The translations under genes were made by a program, and so were the position numbers. 64,000 nucleotides of DNA from contig NZ_BMPP01000014.1 of the NCBI RefSeq assembly GCF_014647655.1, positions 1-64,000 on the forward strand, in the 5' to 3' direction. Origin of the DNA: Deinococcus malanensis (GTDB lineage Bacteria > Deinococcota > Deinococci > Deinococcales > Deinococcaceae). This document shows, piece after piece, positions 24,827 to 32,855 of the stretch (position 1 is its first letter; every line of letters begins with the position of its first letter). The notes beneath the pieces are model-generated. The model did not search any database. It was given only the letters and a program-made list of their open reading frames with translations, and had not been told where the DNA came from.

Positions 24827-25765
24827 TCAACCTGAGGCGCAGCTCATGGCGAGCGCCGTGTCGATCGTGTACGTGCTGTAATCCCGGCCATCGGCGGCCA
24901 CCCGCTGCGCCCAGCGGTCCCCCCGGGAACGGCCGAGGGCACTGCCCTGCCAGAGACGGCGCAACTGCACGGGGTCCCGGGTGTACCAGCACAGCAGCCG
25001 CAGCAGCGCCAGGTCCGCCCGGCTGGGGTCCCCCTGGTATCCGGAAAGGTCGCCCTGCTCGAAGAGGGCCAGGAATTTCGGGGCGTTGCGCGCGGCCCTC
25101 AGCCGACGCAGGATGACCTGGTCGTCGAGCGTCAGGTCCGCCGGGCGGGGCCCCCGCAGGTCGGCCGGGCGAGGGAGAGACCGGCGATGCAGGTCCCGCA
25201 AGACGTCCCCCCGGTCGAGCAGCCGGCTGTACCCGTCCAGCGCGTTCCCGGAGACCGTCAGGAATCCCCGGTCGATCCACTCCAGACCCAGGTGCCCGAG
25301 CTTCCCCCGGCGGCCTGGACGGTCCAGCGTCCCCAGGGCCACACAGTGCAGCCCCCGCCCGGAGACGGACACCTCCGTCAGCGAGTCGACGGTCCGGACC
25401 AGCTCACGTGCGCCCGGGGACACCTCGCCCCGCTCCACCACACCGTCCAGATCCAGGGCCAGCAGCGGCAGGCCGCCCAGCACCGGGCGTCCGTCCAGAA
25501 CGATCCCCAGACCGTCACACGCGCCAGCTTCCAGGAGGGCAGTCGCCTGATCCAGCACCAGGTGATGGCGCACGTCCAGCGGATTGACTGGGTACAGCCG
25601 GCCGCTGCTCAGCCGGCACGGCACCTTGCCCGGACGACCCGACGCCCGGATCCGGACCTGATAGGGAAGATACGCCCGCAGGCCCTGCAACCCCTCAGGC
25701 CAATGACGCCGGATCCTCTCTGCCCGCACAGAAAGAGAGTCAAAGGCGGCGGTCACGCGGCCCAT
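24827..25765 (-). CDS. PrimPol-type primase-polymerase (NrS-1-like)
   Basis: 312 residues from ATG 25765; GTG 25756, overlapping the upstream stop as GTGA, is also possible. The archaeo-eukaryotic primase-type core shows DLD (Asp105, Asp107) in LLALDLDG, VSGRGLHCVALG with His140, and LEWIDRGFLTVSG. The C-terminal helical part (DDQVILRRLRAARNAPKFLA; S-R-A-D-L-A-L-L-R-L-L-C-W-Y-T) matches the helix bundle of NrS-1 phage-type polymerases. It should start DNA synthesis de novo, and perhaps extend, at a plasmid origin. It overlaps the TnpB-like gene by 13 bp, showing tight co-expression. Confidence 0.82.
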   Translation of the reverse strand: MGRVTAAFDSLSVRAERIRRHWPEGLQGLRAYLPYQVRIRASGRPGKVPCRLSSGRLYPVNPLDVRHHLVLDQATALLEAGACDGLGIVLDGRPVLGGLPLLALDLDGVVERGEVSPGARELVRTVDSLTEVSVSGRGLHCVALGTLDRPGRRGKLGHLGLEWIDRGFLTVSGNALDGYSRLLDRGDVLRDLHRRSLPRPADLRGPRPADLTLDDQVILRRLRAARNAPKFLALFEQGDLSGYQGDPSRADLALLRLLCWYTRDPVQLRRLWQGSALGRSRGDRWAQRVAADGRDYSTYTIDTALAMSCASG

Positions 25766-27111
25766 CCCAGCTGCCGCGCGGCGCGCGTATACACGTTCAG
25801 CGCGCCATTCTCATCCCGGTGCCGGCGCGTTCCACAGGCCGTGCAGCGTCCCAAACGGCCCGAGTACCTCATGGTGTTCGCCCCGCCACAGGCCGCGCAG
25901 TCGACGGTGGTGCCAGCCGGCCCGATGTCCAGCCCCTGCCGGATGCCGTCCGAATGCCGGACGACTTCCCGGAGGAACTGCATGTGCAGGTCCAGGCCGC
26001 TGAACTCCGCGAACGCCGGGTAATCGAGCTGTCGGCGCCGCATGCCTGCCAGATCGGTCGCCTCCAGGGCCAGGTACCGGTGACCGAGAAACAGGGACGT
26101 GGCCGCGTCCAGCACCGGCCGCACCTGCCGGCAGTGCAGCAGTTCCTGACGGCTCAGCCGCGCGAGGCCGACATCCAGCACCCGGTCGACCTGACCCCTG
26201 AGCGGGGCTGGCAGCGGAGCCACCCATGACCCGGAGAGGGGCGAATCGAACCGGCCGACGCCATACCGGGTGGCCCAGGCGTACAGGGTCCGGATGCCGG
26301 GGTCCACCGCGATCAGGCCGGGATCCGGGGGCTGGGCGAGGTCTGAAATGCGGAAATTCCAATGGACGCGGTACTGGGCAGGCTCACCCGGCCGCACGCA
26401 CTGCTCCAGTTCGGCCTCTTCCAGGAAGGTCAGCGTGACCGGTCCTGTGCAAGGTGCGGCAAGCGGCACGGCCAGGCGGGCTTCCATCTCACCGTACCGG
26501 GCGACATGGCGCAGGTACTCTTCATCCGCCTGCGCGTCTCCCGCCAGCAGGCGCCGCGTCAGCGTCTCGCGGGTCTCGCGCAGCCTGACACCGAGCTGCT
26601 GCCGCCACACGTCGACCGCCAGACCCGCCGGGCCAGGCAGGGTGAACACCGGCGCGAGGACCGGTCCCACCCCCACCACCTCGACACAGAGACTGCTGAC
26701 GGGGCGCACCAGGGCACGCAGGCGCAGCCCTGAAGGTGGCGTGGCAGAAATGGCTGACAGTGGTGCCTGTGCCCCGACGTCACGCAGGGTGCGCCGGAAC
26801 GCCGCGACCAGGGTGTCCAGCGCGTGGCGACCCAGCAGGGCCGTCCAGCCCTCGTCGTCCGCCACGGGATTGAATTCCGCGCGCCACGCGGCGCCGCTGC
26901 GCTGCGGAATCCGGCCGTGACCGGTCGGCCACCTCACCTGGCTGCGGAGACGCTGCGCGGCTTCCTGCATCGACAGGGGCTCTCCCGCCGCTTCAGAGCG
27001 GGCATGCAGCGCCAGAAGGCGCCAGGCGGCCCCCGCAGCGTCAAACCGCTGATCCAGCGCGGGAGCCTGGGTGTCCGTGGGATGAAGTGAATGATTCAGG
27101 GTGATTGTCAT
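25753..27111 (-). CDS. TnpB/Cas12-like RuvC protein not in an IS context
   Basis: 452 residues from ATG 27111, with AGGAG 4 nt upstream. The C-terminal half has all RuvC landmarks of TnpB: Asp270 in LIAVDPGIRTLYAW, Glu350 in YLALEATDL, a zinc ribbon with Cys405, Cys408, Cys423 and Cys426, and Asp433 in RHRDENGALNV, close to the HDRDENAALNI of ISDra2 TnpB. The N-terminus has SLHPTDTQ (L-x-P-x-x-x-Q), then helical and beta regions. No tnpA gene or IS200/IS605 ends flank it; PrimPol overlaps its 3' end where TnpB guide RNA is normally encoded. All three catalytic acids seem intact, so a nuclease is likely. Its role next to PrimPol and helicase is unknown. Confidence 0.8.
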   Translation of the reverse strand: MTITLNHSLHPTDTQAPALDQRFDAAGAAWRLLALHARSEAAGEPLSMQEAAQRLRSQVRWPTGHGRIPQRSGAAWRAEFNPVADDEGWTALLGRHALDTLVAAFRRTLRDVGAQAPLSAISATPPSGLRLRALVRPVSSLCVEVVGVGPVLAPVFTLPGPAGLAVDVWRQQLGVRLRETRETLTRRLLAGDAQADEEYLRHVARYGEMEARLAVPLAAPCTGPVTLTFLEEAELEQCVRPGEPAQYRVHWNFRISDLAQPPDPGLIAVDPGIRTLYAWATRYGVGRFDSPLSGSWVAPLPAPLRGQVDRVLDVGLARLSRQELLHCRQVRPVLDAATSLFLGHRYLALEATDLAGMRRRQLDYPAFAEFSGLDLHMQFLREVVRHSDGIRQGLDIGPAGTTVDCAACGGANTMRYSGRLGRCTACGTRRHRDENGALNVYTRAARQLGWAA

Positions 27112-27424
27112 GGTGCTCCTGTGGTGGGATCCGGCTTCCCGAACGGGACCGCACATCGGGGCCCTCCTGTGTCCACCCCGCACGGCACGGGAGCCTCCTC
27201 CCCACCTCCCTCTCGTCGGGCCGCGCTCCGGGCGGCCCACCCTCAACGGGATGTCAGAGCCGTCACACCTTCAGAAGGCGCTGTGTACCCCGCCCCACCG
27301 ATACGACGTCCGGACGAGCGGAGATCAGACCACGGAATTCCTCCGCGCAGATCCAACCAGTGAGTCGGGCGTGACAGTCGTTGATCCGCCACCTGCCCAC
27401 CTTCTTCTGGGCTGACATCCCAAA
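27112..27424. other. Leader region of the TnpB-like operon
   Basis: About 310 bases between the palindrome array and the TnpB-like start. No gene was recognised. It should contain the promoter of the three-gene set, but no clear -35/-10 pair was identified. Confidence 0.45.
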
Positions 27425-27769
27425 GGGGAAACGTCCTTTCCCGCTAAAAGGGGAAAAAGCATTTCCCCTATACGAAAGGGGAAACGTTCTTTCCCCCAAA
27501 GGGGAAAAAGCATTTCCCCTATACGAAAGGGGAAACGTTCTTTCCCCCAAAGGGGAAAAAGCATTTCCCCTTCAGCGTCGACTGAGAAAGCGCGAATGAT
27601 CTCCAAGCTTTCCTTAAACGACGTGTTGAAGGGCTTTTTTCTATCTGAGGAGTCGTGCGGGAAGGGAAAACCCTGTCCCTCCACGAAAGGGGAAACGTTC
27701 TTTCCCCACCTGAAGGGGAAAAAGCATTTCCCCTCAATCAGCCGAAAAAAGGGGAAAGGGTATTTCCTC
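27425..27769. repeat. Nine GGGGAAA-N5-TTTCCCC palindromes, part in 51-bp tandem repeats
   Basis: Nineteen-bp palindromes start at 27425, 27450, 27478, 27501, 27529, 27552, 27689, 27715 and 27751. The 5-nt centres alternate between CGTTC (type A; CGTCC in the first) and AAGCA (type B), with GGGTA in the last, imperfect copy. A plus B form a 51-bp unit repeated in tandem at 27425-27570 and once more at 27689-27733. The array lies between the helicase stop and the TnpB-like gene. Candidate roles are a second origin, a protein-binding control region or structured RNA. Sequence between the units is too short for CRISPR spacers. Confidence 0.85.
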
Positions 27770-27829
27770 CTCCTGCTTTTTTCAGGAAAATATGCTGTCT
27801 GGCACGACATAAATTGTCAGTCACCCTCT

Positions 27830-30067
27830 TTATCTCCCAGAGAAGGCAGTGACGTGGGTGGGTGGCGGTGGGAGGGGGGAGAGAAGGGCCTGCACTGCTT
27901 TTCTAGCCTGTGAGCGCGTGCGCGCCCAGGTCAAATGCTTGGTCTGTTTCTCCGGATAGGCTTGAATCAGCTCCGCGAACACCTCAACAAATTTCAGTGT
28001 CTCCCCCACTTTCACGTTCGTCCGGACGGGCGTCACGAAAAAAGGCAACCACGCCTGTTGTGTACGGCTGAGAAATTCAGGCAGGTCGTCGCAGGGCTGC
28101 CAGCCGACCAGGGTGGCCCACTGGTGCAGGGCCGAGCCTGGCGTCCGGCTGGCCCAGTCCAGGAGGGTGCGGGACGCCCGCCCGATGTCCCTGTGGAGTT
28201 GCGGTGTCAGGGTGGGCGGCTCCATCAACCCGAGCGTTTGCAGGGCAAGCAGGGGAACCGCGCCGCAGTGCCGCTCGACTTCCGTGGCCACCCCGAGCGT
28301 CACACGTGACCACCCGGGGTTCCTGGCGCCGAGCCTGATGGGGGCGTCGGTCAGGTAGCGCTCGAAGCCCACCCCAAACTCCTGCCAGTGTTTACAGGTC
28401 TCGGTGGCTTCTGCCTCGCACTCCTTCGGGCACAACTCATGTGGATTGAAGGCGACCAGCAGTTGAGGCCGGCTCTGCCCTGGAGGGGTGCGGTGCTGCC
28501 GGGAGCGGTGCAGGGCCTGCATCAGTTCGGCCCGCTCCCGGCGTTCGAGCACGGCCTTGCGTTCCGTCTGATCGGTCAGGCGTGCAGCCAGTTCATACGC
28601 GGCGTAGGTTTTCGGCAACCGCCAGCTGGTGAGGGCGACCACGTTCCAGCCTGCGTAGCGGTTCGAGCCGTTGAGCGCTCCCCAGTGCGCCAGGCGGTGC
28701 CCCCTCATCCGGGTCAGTGGTTCCATCGTCTGGTCTGAGAGCGCCACCTCGTCCCCCAGGAAGCGCTGGGCCAGCTCCCGGAACCGCCGTCCGGATCTGG
28801 AGTTCGGGTCGAGCAGCGCCTTGTGCACGACCACCAGCGTGTTTCGGGGCGAGGCCCGCACGAACTCCCGGACTTCCATCAGCACCCAGGCCAGCTTGCG
28901 TTCATTTTTGGTGTGCCGCAGGTCGATGGGATCCAGCCGCAGGGCCGGAGCCACTTCGATTTGGGTGATGACCTCCGGGCCCGCACGAACGTGCCGGGGG
29001 TGCTCGAACACCCCGCGGTACTCCGGTTCAGTGGCGTACGCGTCGAGCACCACCGTGGGGCATCGCCGCGGCAGGGTGGGCAGCAGGTGGAAGCGCAGTC
29101 GGGCAGTCCCCAGGCCCGGTTGGCCTTGACCGTACGTCCAGGTCAGGCCGAACCGGTTCTCGTGCGTATCTCCCTCACTGATGCGGTCCATGGCGCTCGC
29201 GAACTCACGCGCCAGCATCTCGGCGAAGCGGTCCGCGGTTCGCTCGGTGGCCTTCGTTGGTGCCAGAAGTGCGCTCAGGGCCTGGCTGAACGCCACGCGG
29301 TGCGCCGCGGAGAACGGCTGTCCGGCCAGCCGCCGGAGGTGCCCCAGAAAGTTCGGGGCGGCCAGGTCGAACCGGCGCAGGGCCCACCCGGGCTGGAGGC
29401 TCCGCTTCTTCAAGGCGCCATAGGTCTCAGGCCTGTCCAGACGCACGTTGAACTGCCCGGCGGCGCGGGCGGTCAGGTACTGTGCTTCGACGAGGGCGGC
29501 CAGAAAGGACTGGGGGGTGAGGCGGGCCAGTCCCGCTTCGACCAGGGTGTCGGCGGTGACGATCAGGGACGAGGTGGGGTTCTCGTCGATGATGAGCAGC
29601 TCAGCGTCCCGCAAGGCGCGTGCCGGCCCGCTGAGGACGCTCAGGAGCGGCAGGTGCGCGTGACTGACGATCACGACACCCGCCTGTGCCCACAGACCCC
29701 TGAACTGCGCCGCGTACCGCTGCGCCGCATCCTCGCCCGCCGGTGTGCTGGCCTGCACGGCTGCCCGGCCGTAGATGATCTTCACGCCCTGAGTCAATCC
29801 CAAAGCCTGAAACAGCTCCGTCAGATCGCGCTGCACCTGGGCGGCCAGACTCCCGGCGCCGGCGGTGGATGACACGGCGATCAGCACCCGCTGCAACCGG
29901 CGCTGGAGGAAGCGTTCAGCGATCACCTCGAAGGCGGCGTGCGTCTTCCCGGCGCCGGGGACTGCGGAGATGACGGTCGTGCCTGGAGTGTCGGCGGCGT
30001 CCAGGATGGCCTGAAGGAGGGAGGGACGGGCTGGTGTGGGAACATCGGCAGGAGCCACCAGGGTCAC
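27830..30067 (-). CDS. Plasmid replication helicase (P-loop, SF1/SF2-like)
   Basis: 745 residues from GTG 30067, which overlaps the preceding stop as GTGA. Walker A is AVPGAGKTHAAFEV (35-48) and Walker B LLIIDEN (157-163). A later block, HWGALNGSNRYAGWNVVALT followed by S-W-R-L-P, resembles the helicase C-terminal core motifs of phage and plasmid replication helicases. Cys residues in PHELCPKECEAEATETCKHW may bind zinc. Its position upstream of the palindrome array, TnpB-like protein and PrimPol on the same strand points to a shared replication module. The helicase superfamily was not settled. Confidence 0.75.
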   Translation of the reverse strand: MTLVAPADVPTPARPSLLQAILDAADTPGTTVISAVPGAGKTHAAFEVIAERFLQRRLQRVLIAVSSTAGAGSLAAQVQRDLTELFQALGLTQGVKIIYGRAAVQASTPAGEDAAQRYAAQFRGLWAQAGVVIVSHAHLPLLSVLSGPARALRDAELLIIDENPTSSLIVTADTLVEAGLARLTPQSFLAALVEAQYLTARAAGQFNVRLDRPETYGALKKRSLQPGWALRRFDLAAPNFLGHLRRLAGQPFSAAHRVAFSQALSALLAPTKATERTADRFAEMLAREFASAMDRISEGDTHENRFGLTWTYGQGQPGLGTARLRFHLLPTLPRRCPTVVLDAYATEPEYRGVFEHPRHVRAGPEVITQIEVAPALRLDPIDLRHTKNERKLAWVLMEVREFVRASPRNTLVVVHKALLDPNSRSGRRFRELAQRFLGDEVALSDQTMEPLTRMRGHRLAHWGALNGSNRYAGWNVVALTSWRLPKTYAAYELAARLTDQTERKAVLERRERAELMQALHRSRQHRTPPGQSRPQLLVAFNPHELCPKECEAEATETCKHWQEFGVGFERYLTDAPIRLGARNPGWSRVTLGVATEVERHCGAVPLLALQTLGLMEPPTLTPQLHRDIGRASRTLLDWASRTPGSALHQWATLVGWQPCDDLPEFLSRTQQAWLPFFVTPVRTNVKVGETLKFVEVFAELIQAYPEKQTKHLTWARTRSQARKAVQALLSPLPPPPTHVTAFSGR

Positions 30068-30270
30068 AGGGCCGCCCCTGGGCTCAGGTAGTTGATGAGG
30101 CCACAGGTGGTGCCGGTCCGCCCCAGGTGGAGGAGACCCGTGCACGCCACCGCGGTGTTCAGCTCCGGCGGTGCTGGGGGGGTGTTCTGGGCACTCTGGT
30201 GCTGACTTGTGACGCCACTAAAGGCCCGTTCGAATAAAGAGGGGAGTGGGGGTGCAGCGAGAGGCAGCAT
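30064..30270 (-). CDS. Small protein coupled to the helicase
   Basis: 68 residues from ATG 30270 (a GTG a few codons upstream is possible). The frame ends with GLINYLSPGAAL, and its TGA overlaps the helicase GTG. Sequence features are LPSLFERAFSGVTSQHQSAQ, a Pro-rich turn and a short hydrophobic end with two Cys. The family is unknown. Translational coupling to the helicase is the main reason to call it a gene. Confidence 0.45.
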   Translation of the reverse strand: MLPLAAPPLPSLFERAFSGVTSQHQSAQNTPPAPPELNTAVACTGLLHLGRTGTTCGLINYLSPGAAL

Positions 30271-30623
30271 CAGGCGGAGGGAGAGCACGAGCACTTTTCC
30301 ACGGTACGAGCACCATCGAAATTCTGCCGGGTCCGTTGCAAGTGCCCCAAAAACTCTCATCATCTCGCTGGCCTGAGCGTAGAGATGCCTCTGTTCAGCC
30401 CGCGGATACAGACGGGCGCGTCCCGTTTTGCGCGCCGTTGAGGCCCTCTCGCCAGAGGGGCCGATCCGGGTACCCGGTGTCATTGAGCATGTCCACGCCA
30501 AGACGCGGTGCCCTCCCCCCTGTGTCCGGCGCTTCGCTCAGCACAGCCGCTCCCGCTGGATCTCAGGAGCGCCATGTGAGTGTTTTTCTCCACGGTCGGC
30601 CTGGTTGCGCTCACCGTAGAGAC
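30271..30623. other. Divergent intergenic region, no gene seen
   Basis: About 350 bases between the helicase unit and the plus-strand gene at 30624. It must contain promoters for both directions; none could be placed firmly. Confidence 0.45.
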
Positions 30624-31265
30624 ATGACCGCTCTGAACGAACTGCTCGCGTACACCGACGTCCTCTCCCGGCCACGCGCTTCCCTGGCCGCCGCGCAGGC
30701 CATGATGACCCCGGCCGTCTGCGAACTGCTCGTGGACCTCCAGTGGTGGCACACCGAGACCCTCAGGTGCATGGTCGATCGCTACGGCGTTGATGTGGTG
30801 CTCCGGGCGACGCAGGCGCACCTGACCGACATCATCAGCACGGTCTACGGGGAGCTCGTGATTCTGGGGCCACGTGGGAAGCGTTTGCTCGGCGTGCGGT
30901 CCGGGACCCCCGCGAGCACCACGCCGGATGCGGCCGCCACTCACCTGTATCGCCGGCGGGCCCTGGCGCACCTGGAGAAGACCTGTGGCCTGACCTACGA
31001 CACCCTTCTCGACCACGGCGGCAGACTCCACCGGGCCCTGCACACCATGCGTGACCCGCAGGGCCGGCAGCACGTGGTGATGGCCAGTCACGTCGGCTAC
31101 GCGCCGGCGACCATCCGCCGCGCCCATCAAGGCATGTTTGCCCGGCTGATTCTCGAGCAGGCGGACCTGATCGTGGTGGTGCCGGACCGGCGCCGCACAG
31201 CAGCGCTCGAACGCCGGCCCGGGTACCGGTTGCAGGTGGTGCCGTTCCGGCTGCCACGCGGGTGA
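30624..31265 (+). CDS. Hypothetical plasmid protein
   Basis: 213 residues from ATG 30624. The N-terminal half is helical (LLAYTDVLSRPRASLAAAQA). The C-terminal half contains HVVMASHVGYAPATIRRAHQ and ends with DLIVVVPDRRRTAALERRPG, an alternating beta/helix pattern. It ends one base before the stop of the convergent gene at 31266, so the two genes share no intergenic space. The family is not recognised. Location beside the replication block suggests a plasmid maintenance role. Confidence 0.6.
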   Translation: MTALNELLAYTDVLSRPRASLAAAQAMMTPAVCELLVDLQWWHTETLRCMVDRYGVDVVLRATQAHLTDIISTVYGELVILGPRGKRLLGVRSGTPASTTPDAAATHLYRRRALAHLEKTCGLTYDTLLDHGGRLHRALHTMRDPQGRQHVVMASHVGYAPATIRRAHQGMFARLILEQADLIVVVPDRRRTAALERRPGYRLQVVPFRLPRG

Positions 31266-31829
31266 TCAGTCCAGCGAGAGGACATGGTGCAGGGACAGTG
31301 ACCCGCAGCCCAGCCCCTCGAGGACCGCCCGCGTCAGGTTCTGGTGCCGGCGGGGAACGGTGGTGCCGTAGACCACCGCGTCGTACTCACGCGTGAACCT
31401 TTTCAGTTTGCTGTGCATGGCGGTGAGTTTGTAGGCGCCCGTATCGAATTCCGCGGCCATGAGCTCGCCGGGTGGGTGGCGGTACTCCAGGTCGGGCCGT
31501 TCGCCTTCCGGCGTTTTCGACGGCATGGTCAGCGCGGCCGGATCGAATTCATCCAGGGGTACGGCGCCCAGAACGAGTTCCAGCGCGCCACACGTGTGCA
31601 GCATGTCGGTACCCCGCAGGCGCCCACGCAGGTCCCGCGTCGCCACCATCTGGATCTGGCGGCGGGAGTGTTTCCCCTGGTGGCGGAGGTTCACCCCCAT
31701 GGGCATCATGACCAGTCCGCTGCGGTGCAGCTCCGGTAGATCCAGACTGGCGAGGCGGCCCGCCTGCGTGGCGGTCATCACCCGCGTGACGGCGAGCACA
31801 TCCCGCACGCGGTCAAGGTGGTCCGTCAT
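31266..31829 (-). CDS. Replication-relaxation-like protein
   Basis: 187 residues from ATG 31829, with AGGAG 4 nt upstream. An N-terminal winged-helix-like part (VRDVLAVTRVMTATQAGRLA) is followed by a region with ERPDLEYRHPPGELMAAEFD, then T-G-A-Y-K-L-T-A-M-H-S-K-L-K-R-F. The P-D...E-x-D-x-G...K layout resembles the nuclease-like fold of replication-relaxation proteins carried by actinobacterial and Deinococcus plasmids. It overlaps the RHH-like gene upstream by 17 bp. Function is inferred from fold only. Confidence 0.5.
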   Translation of the reverse strand: MTDHLDRVRDVLAVTRVMTATQAGRLASLDLPELHRSGLVMMPMGVNLRHQGKHSRRQIQMVATRDLRGRLRGTDMLHTCGALELVLGAVPLDEFDPAALTMPSKTPEGERPDLEYRHPPGELMAAEFDTGAYKLTAMHSKLKRFTREYDAVVYGTTVPRRHQNLTRAVLEGLGCGSLSLHHVLSLD

Positions 31830-32232
31830 CGGGCTCCTGCGGGCCATGACAGCCGGTGACCTCATCCAGCCACGTGCCGACCATCACGGTCACCGCGTCC
31901 GCGCAGGACAGCCGCATCCTGGCGGCCACCGCCGTCAGCCGTTCCAGGTCCCGCGGGGCCAGGGAGACGGACAGGACGGGTGCCGCCTCACTGTTTCGGC
32001 TCTGGGTGCATTGACGGACGGCCAGGGCGACCACCTCCGCGCGGGTCAGGCCCAGGGCGTGTGCCTCCGCGTCCACGCGCCTGGCGTCAACAGGACGAAC
32101 CGTGGCGGTGACCTGGATCCCCCGCTCACCGTGCCGGGCTTTTCTCCCGGCTCCAGCCCGTCGACCGCCATGGCGCTCGCCCGTCCCGCATGAAGGCAGG
32201 AGGATGAAGTCGTCATGGGTCACGTCCGGCAT
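31813..32232 (-). CDS. RHH-like DNA-binding protein
   Basis: 139 residues. A basic segment GGRRAGAGRKARHGERG is followed by two helix-strand units that each look like ribbon-helix-helix folds: VRPVDARRVDAEAHALGLTR and VSLAPRDLERLTAVAARMRL. It may be a regulator of the replication-relaxation-like gene that starts within its end. The family is not specifically recognised. Confidence 0.5.
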   Translation of the reverse strand: MPDVTHDDFILLPSCGTGERHGGRRAGAGRKARHGERGIQVTATVRPVDARRVDAEAHALGLTRAEVVALAVRQCTQSRNSEAAPVLSVSLAPRDLERLTAVAARMRLSCADAVTVMVGTWLDEVTGCHGPQEPDDGPP

Positions 32233-32475
32233 GGTTCAGTCGTACCAGACGAAGGCCTGCCCGGGGGAAAAACCGGTGAAATGGGTCCGGGCGGTGGCGC
32301 ACGCCGGCCGGACTGCCATTCCTTTTCATGGCTGATGTCTTGGACTCTACGAGTGTTTCGGCGGTCCCGGCGACGCCACCGGCGTCTCAGGGAGGCCGGA
32401 TGCAGGTGGCGTTCGGTCAGAACTTGAAAGCACCTGTGCAATCAAGAAAGTCCCCATCCTCAGCGGCGGGGTGTC

Positions 32476-32844
32476 GTGATCCGGCCGCCGGGGATGGTGC
32501 CGCCGTCAGTGAAACAGGTGAACTTCGCGCTGTGCACCCTTGACGCCAAGGGTGCGTCCTGGTCACCCTGCATGCACCCTGTGACTGGCGTGGTCATGCG
32601 AAGGAAACTGGGGAAATTCCGCATCAATATCAATGATGTGGACAACGGTGTCCTGCTGCCCGCCAACGTCAAGGCCGTTACCTACACCCCCTCACTTCCT
32701 GGTACCGTGACCAGTGGCATTCACACCGCCCGCTACTACCATGCGCTTCACGCCCGGCTTGAGCCGCTGACGTCTGGCCGCGCTGTCCGGGCTGAACTGC
32801 GTAAGATCGCCGCCGAACTCCTCACCGGCACATTCCCCTACTGA
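32476..32844 (+). CDS. AHH-type nuclease toxin tip, truncated
   Basis: 122 codons from GTG 32476. The C-terminal 85 residues match the AHH nuclease toxin family: VVMRRKLGKFRININDVDNG then V-L-L-P, IHTARYYHALHARLEPL, and the closing E-L-L-T-G-T-F-P. The motif that gives the family its name reads Cys-Met-His here, so one conserved His has probably changed and activity is doubtful. No N-terminal delivery domain, RHS repeats or secretion signal precede it. It is an orphan toxin tip followed 11 nt later by a probable immunity gene. Confidence 0.6.
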   Translation: MIRPPGMVPPSVKQVNFALCTLDAKGASWSPCMHPVTGVVMRRKLGKFRININDVDNGVLLPANVKAVTYTPSLPGTVTSGIHTARYYHALHARLEPLTSGRAVRAELRKIAAELLTGTFPY

Positions 32845-32855
32845 GGTCAGCTTCC

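Noticed and set aside
27425..27769. CRISPR array next to a Cas12-like protein
   Set aside because: Units are 19-bp palindromes with gaps of only 4-9 bp in the dense part, and gaps repeat too. There are no unique spacers of 25-40 bp and no adaptation genes.
27381..27810. Open frames on both strands through the palindrome array, giving repeated FPL/GNxxSP peptides
   Set aside because: The 51-bp unit is a multiple of three, so repeats stay open by arithmetic. There is no ribosome binding site and the peptide is only a translation of DNA palindromes.
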